Below, in pieces: positions 1 through 13,744 of a stretch of DNA of 64,000 bases. Numbering within the stretch: position 1 is the first letter of the stretch; each line of letters opens with the position of its first letter. The position numbers and the translations under genes were made by a program. Source of the DNA: Microcebus murinus. Lineage: Eukaryota; Chordata; Mammalia; Primates; Cheirogaleidae. The stretch spans positions 139,660,501 through 139,724,500 of the forward strand of contig NC_134104.1 in NCBI RefSeq assembly GCF_040939455.1, read 5' to 3'. Under the pieces are notes generated by a model, which saw only the letters and a list, made by a program, of their open reading frames with translations, ran no database searches and was not told where the DNA came from.

Positions 1-399
<399 letters not shown>

Positions 400-409
400 G
401 TGTTTTCAC

Positions 410-1850
410 TTTTTATGTGAAGGAACAATTCTAGGGAGAAAAATCTTTTCTCTTTCCCCTTTATACCTTTAGAGATTGGGCCACACCTCATCCCCTTGTC
501 ATGATCCCTTCTCAACTACAGCACTGCCATTTCTTTATGTTCTAACATAAAGAAATATTCTAACATTTCAATCTGGTCTTTATAACTGTACGGTCCCGGG
601 TTTCTCCAACGGTTTGCTCATCCTTTGGTTCAGCTTCTCATATTTTAATTATTTTTCTTTCTTCTCCCACTTTCTTATAATACTACTGAACAAACTGCGG
701 CTTAGCATTTATTTACTGTGTCAGTCCTTTCTGTATATTTTGTATTCAATCTCTATAAAATGACCATCCTTTACTGCCTCCTGTGGGCTGCTATTAGTTA
801 AATACTGTTAACAGATACCAGTATTACTTCCAAGAAGAAGTGTTCATATTTTAAGGAAAAATAAGGGAAAAAAATCAAAACATAATTATTTTTCATTCTG
901 ACTCTAAAGCTTGCAAAAGAAAGCCATTCATCATTTCCAATTCCATTAAAATATTTACTTCTTTTAATCCACTTTGATGGTTGGGGAAAAAAAGGTAAAT
1001 CTCATTTTTCACATTTCCAAAACACCATCCATTTCCACGGCAAGGTATCTCCTTGCCAAAAATACCCAGTGGTTCTCTGTTTTGGAAGGGAAGTCAGAAA
1101 ATGCCACCTTTTTTACTTTCTGAAGAAAAAGAAATTAAATAGATCAAATACATAACACTTTCATGGAAAAGGCAACACTTCATTTAAGCCATTAAAGAAA
1201 AAGGTGTTTAAGGGATTTAAATAAAGAGCAGGTAGTTATTAGTAAAGAGACATATTTAAAATCCACCATTTTCTCCATTCTTTTGAAAGCTAAAGGCAGA
1301 TGATTTTATTGGTGGTACCTACAGTATTTATAAGTTTTTCAAGGTAGAAAGAACTCAAAATATTTGAAATAAAAACAAATTTCAGTAAAATCTTGATTAT
1401 TCGACAACAACAACAAAAAAGAAAAAATGTGTTTAAACTCCCCAGTGGAATTCCATGCTGTACACAGCAAAAGCTTTACTGACTGCTGACTTTAAAGAAC
1501 GATCCATGGATGATCACACCATTTAATGAAGACACTTCATGGAGCTGAACCCCAAGGAGTTTTCTTATCTTTTTGCTTTCTAGAAACCAGGGGGGGAAAA
1601 AGTAGTTGAGACTATTCACCCCTCCAGTAAATAGGCCACTAGAAAGTCAAAGGAACACGAAACATTCAAATGCCACAAAGGGCCTTTTAGGGCCAACTTT
1701 TGGCTACATGGATTCTCCATACTCTTTAGTGGCTGAAATCACTCACAACAGAGTCAACATGCTCCAAGGCATAATTTGGACAGCATCTATTGAGGTCCAG
1801 CAAGACACTTCCCAAATTGCTGCCAGAGAGACTAGGTCCTCCCCACCACC
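410..1850. other. Unique AT-rich intron, no element recognised
   Basis: AT-rich sequence with scattered A-runs and no long open frame. Nothing resembling a repeat family or RNA gene was recognised. Confidence 0.6.
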
Positions 1851-1859
1851 AGGGGGGGC

Positions 1860-3545
1860 TGAGAGAACCACACTGCTACTCACTCCCATCGTGCCTTTCA
1901 AGCCCATCCATGGCTTAAGTGCCTTCCTGCCCCCCACTGTCCTTTCCCACAATCACACTCACATTCCTCAACCTCCCTCTGATCCCCATCCTCCTCTACC
2001 TTTCACTGCACCCCTCAGAACCACCCCTCACCCCAACCTCTCTTCTTGCCTTGGCTGAAACCTGGAACTTTTCATGCAAACACACTGTAGCTTCTTTTCA
2101 TTCCCGGAAGCTGGCTCCAAAATCAGACTCCTCCGTTCTTGGGAAGAAATTCCCTCTACCTCTCCTAGGCATTCTGTCTCATTCCTTGAAGATCTCGTCC
2201 CCTGGTTTAGTCCTCTCTGAGTCACCAAGCCTGGCGGGTCACTGTGAAGAACCTTAGAATCCACCACATGCACTGCCTAGTTAGCTCCTTGACTTCATTC
2301 TGGAACCTTCTTTCTCTGTGTTACTGCCTCCTCCCCTTTAAAGACCCATCCCAGGCTTTCCCATCACTACTCAGAACTGCTCGCCTCTGGCAGTACCTCC
2401 AAACATCTTTCTCCACTTCTTTTTATCCTCTACAAATTCTTCCCCATTCAGATCTTTCTTGCAGCTTCTCCCACGACATCAACTCTTTCATCTCATCTAA
2501 TGTTCCTATTTGCCGACTCCTCTATTTTCTTCTTCTGTGACAGTCTTCTTCTGTCTTCACCTCCTTTCTCCTCCATCCTCCATCAACCGCCCCCTGGCCA
2601 ATGATCTCAGCGTCCCTGCACTCTCATACACACCCACCCAAGCAAACCCCAACCCCAGCTTCCTCTACCAACCTATCACCCTCTCTGTTCCTCTCTCCAG
2701 GATGCTCAATACCAAGGATGAAACCACATAACCCCTAAAATCCATGGTATAACAGATTCCAGGTCTCCATTTTCTGGAGATCCTCAGAGCCACCCAGCAA
2801 ACCTGCTGAGTTTTCCTCCCATTCCCCTGAGAGGCGATTTCAAACCTCCTCCCCTGTACCCAAGCCTCAGAGCCCACCATCTCTTCCTCCTTCCACTCCA
2901 CTCTCAGAAAATGACCTCACCTCCTACTACACAGGGAATGAAACAAGAATGCCTTCAACTTCCTATCCACCTCCAAAGTCACCTTCACCTCCATCCATCA
3001 ACACTTTCCCTCCCATTCAGTGGAGAGAGGTCCTTCCTCTCCCCTCCTACTGCAGGCCAACATGCACCCCTGCTCAGAACTCCATCCACACCCCGCTTCC
3101 CATTAACTCTCATATGCCCTCACACTTTCCTTTCTACCAGCTTCCTTCCATCATCATTTTAATGCACCATATTAAAAAAAAAAAAAATCCTCCCTCAAAC
3201 CTAAAACCTGCTCTAGCTATTACTCTTGTCTTCTTCACAGCCAAGCTTCTTGAGATTATCTCTCCCATCTTCTCTCCCAGTCCACTCAACCTGGCTTCCT
3301 TCCCCAGCCCCAATGACACTCCGCTGGCTGCAGTCACCAGCGCAGTCATAAGGCCAGCTCCATGAACACACTGAGACCACATGTCACCTGGCTCCCCTGC
3401 AACAGCCCCCCTCGGCCGTCCCTGGCTGCACACTCTCCTGGGTTTCTGTGGAGCCCACTAGCTAATCCTTGTCCGCTGCCTGCCTTTTACATCACTGTTT
3501 TTCACACTGTAGGTCTTGAACCTAAGTCAGGATCCCAACTTAAGA
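1860..3545 (+). mobile_element. L2 LINE, ORF2 region (long fossil)
   Basis: Strongly C/T-rich on the plus strand, as L2 coding DNA is. The best anchor is about 3165-3320, where the decayed frame reads IKKKKNPPSNLKPALAI then FFTAKLLEIIS, matching the L2 reverse-transcriptase block with its Lys run and 'P(F)TAKLLE' motif. The poly-A run at 3173-3187 is that Lys run, not a tail. The 5' boundary is approximate. Frames are broken many times and the copy is dead. L2 copies in mammals are usually 5'-truncated to a few hundred bases. Confidence 0.7.
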
Positions 3546-3630
3546 GTTTCTCAACCTTGGCATCACTGGACACTTTGGGCTGGATAATTCTTCGTCAGCC
3601 TAAGGGTATGGAGCAGACCGTCATTATGGC
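3546..3630 (-). mobile_element. MER20-like hAT fragment
   Basis: 'gtttctcaaccttggcatca' followed by 'ggctggataattcttcg' matches the inverted end of MER20, a nonautonomous hAT-Charlie element. Only about 85 bases remain, inserted between two L2 segments. Confidence 0.65.
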
Positions 3631-3679
3631 TTTAACTGCATCCTCTGATGACTGACACGGTTGACACATCTTGATTTCT

Positions 3680-3830
3680 ATTCTTGAGTTTTATCATTTC
3701 ACTATTTTCTATTAGATTGGTTACCTCTGCCTTATTGATTTTTAGTATCTCTTTAATATACTCTGAAACCAAATGCTGTGTCTGTTCTGGTGTATCATAA
3801 ATATCTTTTCCCAGTCTATGAGTCCTTCTC
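3680..3830 (-). mobile_element. Old L1M fragment
   Basis: 'tatctctttaatatactctg' ... 'aaatatcttttcccagtcta' is the antisense of L1 ORF2 3' sequence. Short and diverged. Confidence 0.5.
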
Positions 3831-3889
3831 CCCTCCTGGTGGTCCCCTCCACTCCCACAACCTGTGACACCTTCTCCTTAGGGACCACT

Positions 3890-4145
3890 GGCTGCTCCAC
3901 ACCTGGAAGCCAGATCTCTTGTGGCCTCCAGATCCATGGAACCAATTTCCTCCTGGCCTCCCTTCTGCCTGCAAGCAGCTCTAATTCGACACATTCCAAA
4001 CTAAACCCAACCTCACACCTCTCCCCAAACCATGCACCTCTGGCATACCCTGATGGGGGGCATGGAGTGGGGAGACATCACCACCGATCCTCGGGTCCAA
4101 TGGTTCTGTTTCCTCTCATTCCCATGTTGTCCATTTCCTAGTCTT
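3890..4145 (+). mobile_element. L2 LINE, continuation
   Basis: C/T-rich sequence with 'ttcgacacattccaaactaa' matching the L2 block that normally reads 'aacatgtccaaaactgaact'. It probably belongs to the same L2 as the segment to the left, with internal deletions. Confidence 0.5.
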
Positions 4146-4309
4146 GTCAATTCAACTTCCTGAATAAAGGGATTTTTCCACTCCTACCCCCTTTCTCAGT
4201 GTTAAATTATTTATTCCGAATACTCTCACTTTGCACTTGGATAGTTTACCATGGCCTCCCTGCCCCACATCCTTCAATGCCAATCCATTCTGTGACAGCC
4301 AGCCAGACC

Positions 4310-4775
4310 CAGCGATCCCACGAGTGAGTAATTACCCAACAGAAACAAACACGTACACCCACAAAGAAGACTTGCACAAGAAATATTCATAGCAACTTCC
4401 TTCATCAAAGCCAAAAACTAGAAACAACCCCAATGTCTAGCAACAGGAGAATGGATAAACTAACTGCGGTGAATCCACACAACGGAAAACCACTCAGCAG
4501 TGGAAAGGAGCTACCACTGACAATAGCAACGATGCAGGTGGGCTTCGATTATTATGTCGATGGAAAAGAGCCAAACACAGAATGCCTACTGTGTGACACC
4601 ATTTTCATGAAATGCAAGAAAGACAAAACTGGTGATGAAAGTCAGAAAGTGGCTGGAGGGAGGGAGGGGGGACTAGAAAGGGGCATGGGGGAACTTTCTG
4701 GGGTGATGGAGTTGTCCCGTATCTGGTTTGGGGTGGTGACAACATGAATGCATACAACTGTCAAACTCGCTTCCC
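4310..4775 (+). mobile_element. Old L1M 3' end
   Basis: 'caaccccaatgtctagcaac' and 'aatggataaactaactgcgg' are the hallmark L1M ORF2 3' / 3'-UTR text, followed by a G-rich 3' UTR. Diverged. It interrupts the L2 remnant. Confidence 0.75.
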
Positions 4776-4799
4776 TGCTTATTTTTTCTGACAGCACCA

Positions 4800-5240
4800 T
4801 GACGTCATGACAAAGGCCTTTGGTGAGTCGTACCTACTTCCCTCTTCAATGCCCACTCTCACCCCTTCTTCCCGCACCTTCCCTCACAGACTATGCTGCT
4901 CTCACTCTGAAATTCTTGTATTTTCCCCAAGAGATGATGTCCTCCCCTTCACCTCTGGTCCCTCTGCTTGGACAGGCCCACAGCCCTTAACATGGCCAAC
5001 TCTTACTGTCTTTCAAGACAAGGTAGATGTCACTTCCTCCAGGAAATCTTCCCAATCCACCAAAGCTAGATTAGGTGTCCCCCTTGGGCTCCTGCAACTC
5101 CCTGTGCTTGTTGATAACACGACCCCTGTAACTCTGAAAGGTACTTGTCCATCTGCCCACCCCTCAGAATGTACACACCCCAAGGACAGGCTCTGCAAGC
5201 GATTCGCTGCTGAAGGCGATAAATGTATTCAATTAATGTT
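4800..5240 (+). mobile_element. L2 LINE 3' end
   Basis: Contains 'tagatgtcacttcctccagg' with 'aaatcttccc', and 'aatgtacacaccccaaggac', which correspond to the L2 3' segments about 'tcaaatgtcaccttctcag' and 'gaatgtaagctcc'. Together with 1860-4145 this may be a single L2 with a deleted middle. Confidence 0.6.
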
Positions 5241-6370
5241 CATTCGATGGGCGAAGGAAACATTCAAAAAACATTTTCTCCTCTACCTAAACACAGAGAG
5301 ATGGAAACTTGCAAAATCAATATTTAGGGAAATAACTCCAAAGAAAAAAAGGTAAATATTTTATATTTAATACTTCAGTAACCCTATATACACAGGCAAG
5401 TGTATTGTATCAAGAGCCAGTGCAAACAAAAAGGAAAAGTAAGACAAACAGACTCTAAAAGGAAAATGGAAGTCATCTTGGGTAAATAAATAAATCCTGA
5501 GATAGGCATACTGAGCAAAGAGAAGACTCTTTGATGGATATAAAAGTAGTCACTTTTTCAGTTGATTTAAGCAGAGCTGAGAGTTAGTCCAACAAACCTC
5601 TCTGAACTGTGTAAATTCCAGTAGAAGCAGCTAGGAGCCAAATAATGACCTGGAAATGTACCAAAAGCTCAAAAGCATCAAGTCTAGACACCTCAAACTC
5701 CCCCAAGAGGGCTCTGGCTGCTTGCCTATTGCCGAGATCCCTGATGACCCCAATTTCTTGCGTTCCATAATCATTTTTAGATGGATTGCTAGGAAGTAAC
5801 TTTAGGAGAAGCAGTCTCAGCCACCTGCCATCTTTCACATCTCAGAGGGACACCGTCTTTCCTTTGTAAGGAAAAGAAAATGGACTAGTGTTAAATTGCA
5901 AGTGAAATAAATTCCTTAAATATCAGGAAGCAGAGAATATAAGATCTTCCTTTAGCACTTCTTGCTGCCAGATGAATCTTCAAAGCAAAAAAGTGCTAGC
6001 TGTGTTTCTTCAAGTGCTGTCTGATTTGCCGAAACACTTTTAGACATTTCAGAACTATTATTGGCTGCTGGTTACCACCAAAGCTTCCGTTTCTTCCTTC
6101 TCCTCACAGTCAAGAATTCAATGTGTGGCTCAATATGAAAAGTGGTACATTTCCCCTAATAAATTTTTTAAACCCTCCTAGATGCCTCCTTAACCCCCTG
6201 CTCCATTATCAGTATCTGAGCCTGGCATTTGAAACCTGCAAAATGACAAACCCATTTAAAGCACAGGCATGTCTGTAGGGGTCAAATCAAAAGGCAAAAA
6301 TCGAGATAAATGAACTAAAAAGTGACAGCTGCTGTCATTCAAAGCAAACACAGAACGACTAGCTAACACA
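5241..6370. other. Unique intron
   Basis: No repeat family, RNA gene or convincing coding frame recognised. Confidence 0.5.
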
Positions 6371-6374
6371 GTTT

Positions 6375-7315
6375 TGTTTTGTTTTGAATCTTTTTTCCCC
6401 CATGGCAACATACATATCACAAAATTTGCCATCTAACCATTTTTAGATGTGCAATTCAGTGCCACTAGTTATATTTACAATTCTTGCACAATTATCACTA
6501 CCATCTGATTCCAAACCTTTCCATCACCCCAAATAGAAAGTGTGCGACTATTCAGCAATAAGGCCCCATTCCCCTCTCTTCTCAGCCCTTGGTATCCCCT
6601 AATCTATTTTCTGTCTCTATGAATTTGCCTATTCTATATATTTCATATAAGTAGAATCATAAAATACTTGTCCTTTTGTGACTGGCCTTTTTGACTGATA
6701 AGCATAATATTTTCAATATCCCTCCTTGTTATAGCTGTGTCAGAATGCCATTGCTTTTTTTTTTTTTTTTTTTTTTTTGAGACAGAGTCTCACTTTGTTG
6801 CCCAGGCTAGAGTGAGTGCCGCGGCATCAGCCTAGCTCACAGCAACCTCAATCTCCTAGGCTCAAGGGATCCTCCTGCCTCAGCCTCCCGAGTAGCTGGG
6901 ACTACAGGCATGTGCCACCATGCCTGGCTAATTTTTTCTATATATATTTAATTGGCCAATTAATTTCTTTCTATTTATAGTAGAGACGGGGGTCTCGCTC
7001 TTGCTTAGGCTGGTTTCAAACTCCTGACCTCGAGCAATCTGCCCTCTTCAGTCTCCCAGAGTGCTAGGACTACAGGTGTGAGCCACCGCGCCTGGCCATG
7101 AATGCCATTGCTTTTAATGGCTGAATAATATTCCACGGTGTATATGTGCCAAATTTTGTTTATCCACTCATCTGCTGATGGACACTTGGGTTGTTTCCAC
7201 TTTGTGGCTCTTGTGAATAATGCCACAGGGAACACGGGCATGCAAGTATCTACTTAAGTCCCTGTTTTCAATTCTTTTGGATATATACCTAGGAATGGAA
7301 TTGCTGGGTCATATA
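6375..7315 (-). mobile_element. Old L1M, antisense, split by an Alu
   Basis: Reads as antisense L1: 'gccatctaaccatttttaga', 'tgtctctatgaatttgccta', 'ggctgaataatattccacgg', 'ggatatatacctaggaatgg'. An Alu (6755-7097) interrupts it; the L1 text resumes directly after. Confidence 0.85.
6755..7097 (-). mobile_element. Alu, lemur-type, full length
   Basis: T-tail about 25 bases, inverted Alu body ending CGCCTGGCC. Target-site duplication GAATGCCATTGC at 6743-6754 and 7100-7111, both inside the host L1M, so this insertion postdates it. Confidence 0.96.
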
Positions 7316-7645
7316 ACACACAGGATTTTCTTTTTTTAATCAAGTACACTCAATAATTTTAAATAAAAAACTTAAATTTTTGCTGATTAAAAAGCATTAT
7401 ATTTTCCTTGTGGGAAATTTGGAAAAAAAAATTATACCACTCAAAGAAAATCACTGTTAATATTTTGGACTATCCCCTTAAAAGCTTACTGTTTAGTTAT
7501 ATACATTCAGAGCCAGACGCACATGGATATTTTAAATGAAACTAGCTTTTTTTTTAATCGGCATTCTATCAAGAGCATTAACTCAACTTTCGTATAATGT
7601 TCTTCAGAAACATCATTTAATATTGGAATAATATTTAATCAGGCA

Positions 7646-7786
7646 AGGGAATGGATACACTTGAAGCTCTGACTTGGGCAGGACAGAGGCTACATACACA
7701 CATATATATATATATATATACACACACACATATATATATAACTTAAACATTTGTACCCCTGTAATATGCTGAAATGAAAAATATAC
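7646..7786 (+). mobile_element. Young L1 3'-end-only insertion
   Basis: Only the last ~140 bases of a strepsirrhine L1: 'gaatggatacacttgaagct' ... 'cccctgtaatatgctgaaat' and an A-rich end. Perfect 13-bp duplication ATTTAATCAGGCA at 7633-7645 and 7787-7799 defines it. A TA/CA microsatellite has grown inside (7694-7740). Confidence 0.9.
7694..7740. repeat. Mixed (CA)/(TA) microsatellite
   Basis: Runs of ACAC, TATATA, CACACA and TATATA in succession, inside the young L1 3' end. Confidence 0.9.
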
Positions 7787-8057
7787 ATTTAATCAGGCAG
7801 ATATAGCATAACTTTATTAACCACTCCCCTATGTGGGCTGCTGCATATTTTTCACAGCCATAAGTAACACAGAAACAAACATTTTCATACTTTATTTCTT
7901 ATGCACTTTTCTGACTACTGTATCTTAGGATATCTTACTACAAGTAGAATCACTGGGTCAAACAACATGAACATTCTCAAGGCAGTTGATAAAGATTATA
8001 GATTTGTCTTCCATAAAAGTCACATCAATCTGTATTCCTACCAGCAAAGTTAAGCAC

Positions 8058-8302
8058 CTTTTTTTTCTTTTGAGACAGTGTCTTGATCTGTCGCCCAGGC
8101 TAGAGTGCAGTGGTTCAATCCCAAGTAGCTGGGAATACAGGTGTGCACCACCACCATATCCAGCTAATTTTTCTTATTTTTTGTAAAGAAAGGATTTCAC
8201 TAGGTTGCCCAGGCTGGTCTTGAACTCCTGGACTCCAAGCGATCCTCCCTCCTTGGCCTCCCAAAGTGCTGGGATTATAAGCATGAGCCTATATCCAAGC
8301 CC
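8058..8302 (-). mobile_element. Old Alu with internal deletion
   Basis: 'tgagacagtgtcttgatctg' to 'gggattataagcatgagcc', without the lemur linker. About 50 bases between 'agtggttcaatc' and 'ccaagtagctggg' are missing. AluJ-like and older than most neighbours. Confidence 0.85.
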
Positions 8303-8378
8303 TAACCAGCTTTTTTAAGTGTAAAAATGAATTAACTATATAATTATAAAGTAAAATAATATAAAACAACTGCTTCCA

Positions 8379-8789
<411 letters not shown>

Positions 8790-9104
8790 TTAGACACCTA
8801 GGAAAATGTCAAGTATTCAAATGGCTATCCATATTTTAAACTAACAGACCTGCTAAAGCATTAATATATTTACCCATAAACATGTGAAGAGAAAGATTTA
8901 TATAAAACCACCACCTTCCTGGTGGCTGCCTCCACTCCCAAATTTCCCCATTGTTGTTCTCACTCAAGCCTGAATAGACTAAGGTACAAGTCCAACGCCC
9001 AGAACATATTTACTTAGGAAAGATCCGGTACTTGAGTTTTAGTAGGAAAGGCAGGTCTGCCCACTACAACTTTACTAACAAACACATTTAAAAAACCAAA
9101 TGGT

Positions 9105-9425
9105 GGCCAGGCGCAGTGGCTCACGCCTGTAATCCTAGCACTCTGGGAGGCCGAGGCGGGAGGATCACTTGAGGTCATGAGTTCAAGACCATCCTGAGCA
9201 AGAGCAAGACCCTACCTCTACTAAAAATAGAGGGAAATTAGCTGGACAACTAAAAATATATAGAAAAAAATTAGCCAGGAATGGTGGTGCATGCCTGTGG
9301 TCCCAGCTACTCGGGAGGCTGAGTCAGGAGGATCCCTTGAGCCCAGGAGTTTGAGGTTGCTGTGAGCCAGGCTGATGCCACAGCACTCTAGCCTGGGCAA
9401 CAGAATGAAACTCTGTCTCAAAAAA
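9105..9425 (+). mobile_element. Alu, lemur-type, full length
   Basis: GGCCAGGCGCAGTGGCTCACG to 'aaactctgtctc' plus A-tail, with AAATGGTG repeated at both ends as the target duplication. Confidence 0.94.
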
Positions 9426-9449
9426 AATGGTGATAAAAAAAAAAAAAAT

Positions 9450-10745
<1,296 letters not shown>

Positions 10746-11665
10746 ACAATGAAAACTTTTTAAGTTTTTTTTTTGTTGTTGTTTCTTTTTGGTTTTTTGT
10801 TTTTTACTTCTTGACTGCTGTGTATAAAATATCGGGCTTATGTCAAAGTCATGATGTAATTATGAGTGACACACCGCCCCAGCCCTCTCAGGCAGACGGA
10901 GGGCACAGCGGGTAAAAGGAGCAATGGCAGAAGGTACGGCAGAAACAGCACCTGCCTGGGAGCCTCACGGGAGCCCTCCCAAGGTGACAGGAAACCGATA
11001 TCGAAGGACAAGGCATCTGCCCGGCTGAGGGGAGGGAACAGGAAGCAAGGCCACTACGACATGAGGTGACGACAGAGCTGGGCATTGGTCCCACTCTACC
11101 AGATCTTGGATTTGGTTTAGAGGTCACAGGAAGTCACCTATGAGTTGTAAGTGTCACATGCTTTAGGAAGGTTGCCATGGAGATTGTGCTCAAGTGCCTA
11201 GAAGAGGAGGAGCTCGGGCTCAGGGAGGCCATGAGAAGACGACTGTAGGAGTCTGGCCAGAAAAGACCAACCTGTGAGTCCAGGGTGTCCCTGAGCACCT
11301 GGCCCAGCACCGAAGCTGGAGGTGCCAAGTCCCCAACCCAACCCAGCTGCCTACAGCCGCTCTTGGCATCACCAAGAGAAATCCGAATGCCATCTCTGTT
11401 ACAAAGGCAGAAGCATACTTCGTCCTCTGCCCACCTGCAGGGAGCTGTCTGAATTATCAGCACCAGATCTAACACTAGCATCGGAAGTCCCCTCCCAGCC
11501 CCCTCAGCCTCTGTGTCTGCCACCTTCCCTTGCTCAGCTGTTCTTTTGACAAGCACGAAGGTGGTAATGGGAGCAGGCATGGTGTTAGGACGTTTGGGAA
11601 GAGTCCAAAGATGAGAACATGTGAAACCATCCCTCAAGAGAACCTAACAAGGGCAAGAAGATCTA
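10746..11665. other. Intron with possible old repeat
   Basis: The part about 11110-11300 ('aggtcacaggaagtcaccta' and 'gactgtaggagtctgg') vaguely resembles an ancient interspersed mammalian repeat. The 167-codon minus-strand frame here matches no protein family I know and has no coding signature. Confidence 0.35.
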
Positions 11666-12114
11666 CCATGTTTCCCCAAAAATAAGACAGGGTCTTATAT
11701 TTATCTTTCCTCAAGAAGGCACCCTAGGGCTTATTATCATGGGATGTGTTATTTTTTTTAAGTACGGTACAACAATCTACATTTATTCAAATACGATTAA
11801 GTCGTCTTCCTCTGGAACATCATCCTAACTCTCCAAACCCCGATTTCCATCCTGAATTTCTTGCGACTCTATTTCCTTTAGAACCATTGGCCCCAATCTC
11901 TCATGTGGAGCAACAGAGCTCTCATGGGGCAGATGAGAAGGGCTGCTCGTCTTCTTTACCGCTCTGTGCCTAAATGCATGGGTTGTGCAGAAACGCTGCA
12001 TAGCCACACCCATCACTAGGTCTTATTTTTGGGGTAGGGCTTCTATTGTGCAAATGCTTAGAAATCCTGCTAGGGCTTATTTTATGGGTAGGTCTTATTT
12101 TTGGGGAAACACAG
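11666..12114 (-). mobile_element. Complete Tc1/mariner (pogo-like) MITE
   Basis: A 449-bp element bounded by TA on both sides (11664-11665, 12115-12116). Inverted ends share TGTTTCCCCAAAAATAAGAC exactly over 20 bases. Near the left end, read on the minus strand, is the decayed C-terminus of a DDE transposase ending DDVPEEDDLIVFE then stop, the acidic tail typical of pogo/Tigger-type transposases, with one in-frame TAG before it. The catalytic domain is missing, so the element is nonautonomous. Subterminal TAGGGCTTAT copies lie near both ends. Confidence 0.8.
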
Positions 12115-12116
12115 TA

Positions 12117-13740
12117 TGTGGAAGCTCCACGTACTGGGAAAAGTGTGCCAGACCAGGGAAAAAAAGACAGAAAAAGAGCCTGTGGTAGGTTATGCTCCGA
12201 GCAGCAGAGCCTGATGTGCAGACTCAAGTGCAACCAGTGCTTGAGGAAGTGCTCTTGTGCCAGGAGGTGAGGGAAGTTCCATGGGGGTTGAGATGAGCCC
12301 TGCCTCAGTCTGACCCACAGAGAGCTCTGGAGTGAATTACACTCTGGACTTTGTGCTATGTGGAGACAAAGGGCTGGGTTTTACACCCCCCATCATTGAC
12401 ACCACTCGATAATGTTGTCACTGGGTACAAAGCCACCCCAGGGTGGGAGATAGGGTGTTACCTGCCTGTCATCTGCAGGCTAGAGCGTTCCTATCCTGCA
12501 AGGCAGAATCTTCCAGTGAAAGGTACAGGTGTGAGATGTTAGCTGCAACTAACTCCTACAAGTAACCAGGGGCTGGGTGCACTGGCCCAGTCGAGGAAAT
12601 CTGGGCAGGGCACCAACAACGTCTGCTATAGAGTCTGTTCCAGAAGTCCATGAGGACAATACACATGCAGGGAAACAGGGAAGGGTCATTCATCGGTGTG
12701 AATCTTTCCATCTTTCCACTTCCCTGGAAACTGTCCAAGAGCTTAACAAACTCAACTCCACAAGGAGGCTGAGCTCCCCTGAAAAGCCTGGAGCATGGAG
12801 TGTAATTTTACAACGCAGACTGAAGGCTTACCTCCCAGGTAATGGGTTTATTGTTCCCCATTATAAACAGCAGTTCCACCTACCTTCTGCCTAAGAGCGC
12901 CGTAGCCTCAGAGTGAATCTCCACGACCACACTCCAGCAATAAATGGGCAGTCATCCTCAGCCATATAACTAACAACTTTCTTCCAATTTTTATGGTGCC
13001 TTTTATGCCTACTTTATAAAGTTTCATGTTTTACCTTCCAGATTTCATCCTGTGCACTCAAGGCACTCCAGGAGTGTTGCTAAGCCAGTTTTAATTTTCC
13101 AAGAAGTATTTCTCTGACTCTCCTTCCCACTAAAGCATGGCTAAGAAATTGGAAAAGGCCCCCAAAGCAAATTTTCTGTGCAGTGTGTACAATCTGGTCC
13201 AAGACATTCCAGAAGGAATTGACTTAATGAGAACTTCAGAATCACGGCTGGAGCCCCCACCACCCTTGATGTATTTAGAGGGTACGTCTATGGTAATGCA
13301 GGGCCCAATAAATAAATTCCAAAGTAACAAAAGTAGTCAAAGACTTCTGATTATTCAGAGTGAAGGGAACAGGTATTTGGTAAGATGCCAGAGGAACTAC
13401 TGAATCACCAGCCAAGTCCAAAAGGAAATAAATGCTCAAAATCAATTAACTTATTAATTATAATTTACTCTCTGATTAAACTGACAGATCAAGCTTCTGA
13501 CAATACCAAAGAGAAGCTGGGGGAAGGGGAGTGCCAGGTTGCTTTCTCAACCAACGCAAATCTGCCTCAATTGTCTCTCCTAAAATGCACACACTAACTA
13601 TTTCATGAATCCACTGAAAAACAAGAGACAGCAAGTTAAAATAGCAACGGCTAACCTTTACAGAGTACTGTCCACGTGTTTGGAACTGTGCAAGGGGCTA
13701 GATACACACATCACTCTCCAAACCGTTGTGCAGTACAAGA
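12117..13740. other. Unique intron
   Basis: No repeat family recognised apart from a possible weak MIR fragment near 13648-13710 ('ctaacctttacagagtactg'). Small frames on both strands lack coding character. Confidence 0.5.
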
Positions 13741-13744
13741 AATA

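Larger units (their letters stand above)
7355..8057 (-). mobile_element. Old L1M, antisense, second block
   Basis: 'ttggaaaaaaaaattatacc', 'tcactgttaatattttggac', 'agtagaatcactgggtcaaa' and 'ctgtattcctaccagcaaag' are antisense L1M 3' text. It is interrupted by a very short young L1 at 7646-7786. Confidence 0.7.

Noticed and set aside
3172..3190. Poly-A run as the tail of a processed pseudogene
   Set aside because: It lies within L2 coding text at the position of the Lys run in the RT region, and L2 sequence continues on both sides.
4807..5355. 182-codon plus-strand frame
   Set aside because: It coincides with L2 3' sequence, and the product shows no domain.
11134..11637. 167-codon minus-strand frame as a gene
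   Set aside because: No similarity to a known family, no CpG or splice context, and the sequence resembles old interspersed repeat DNA.
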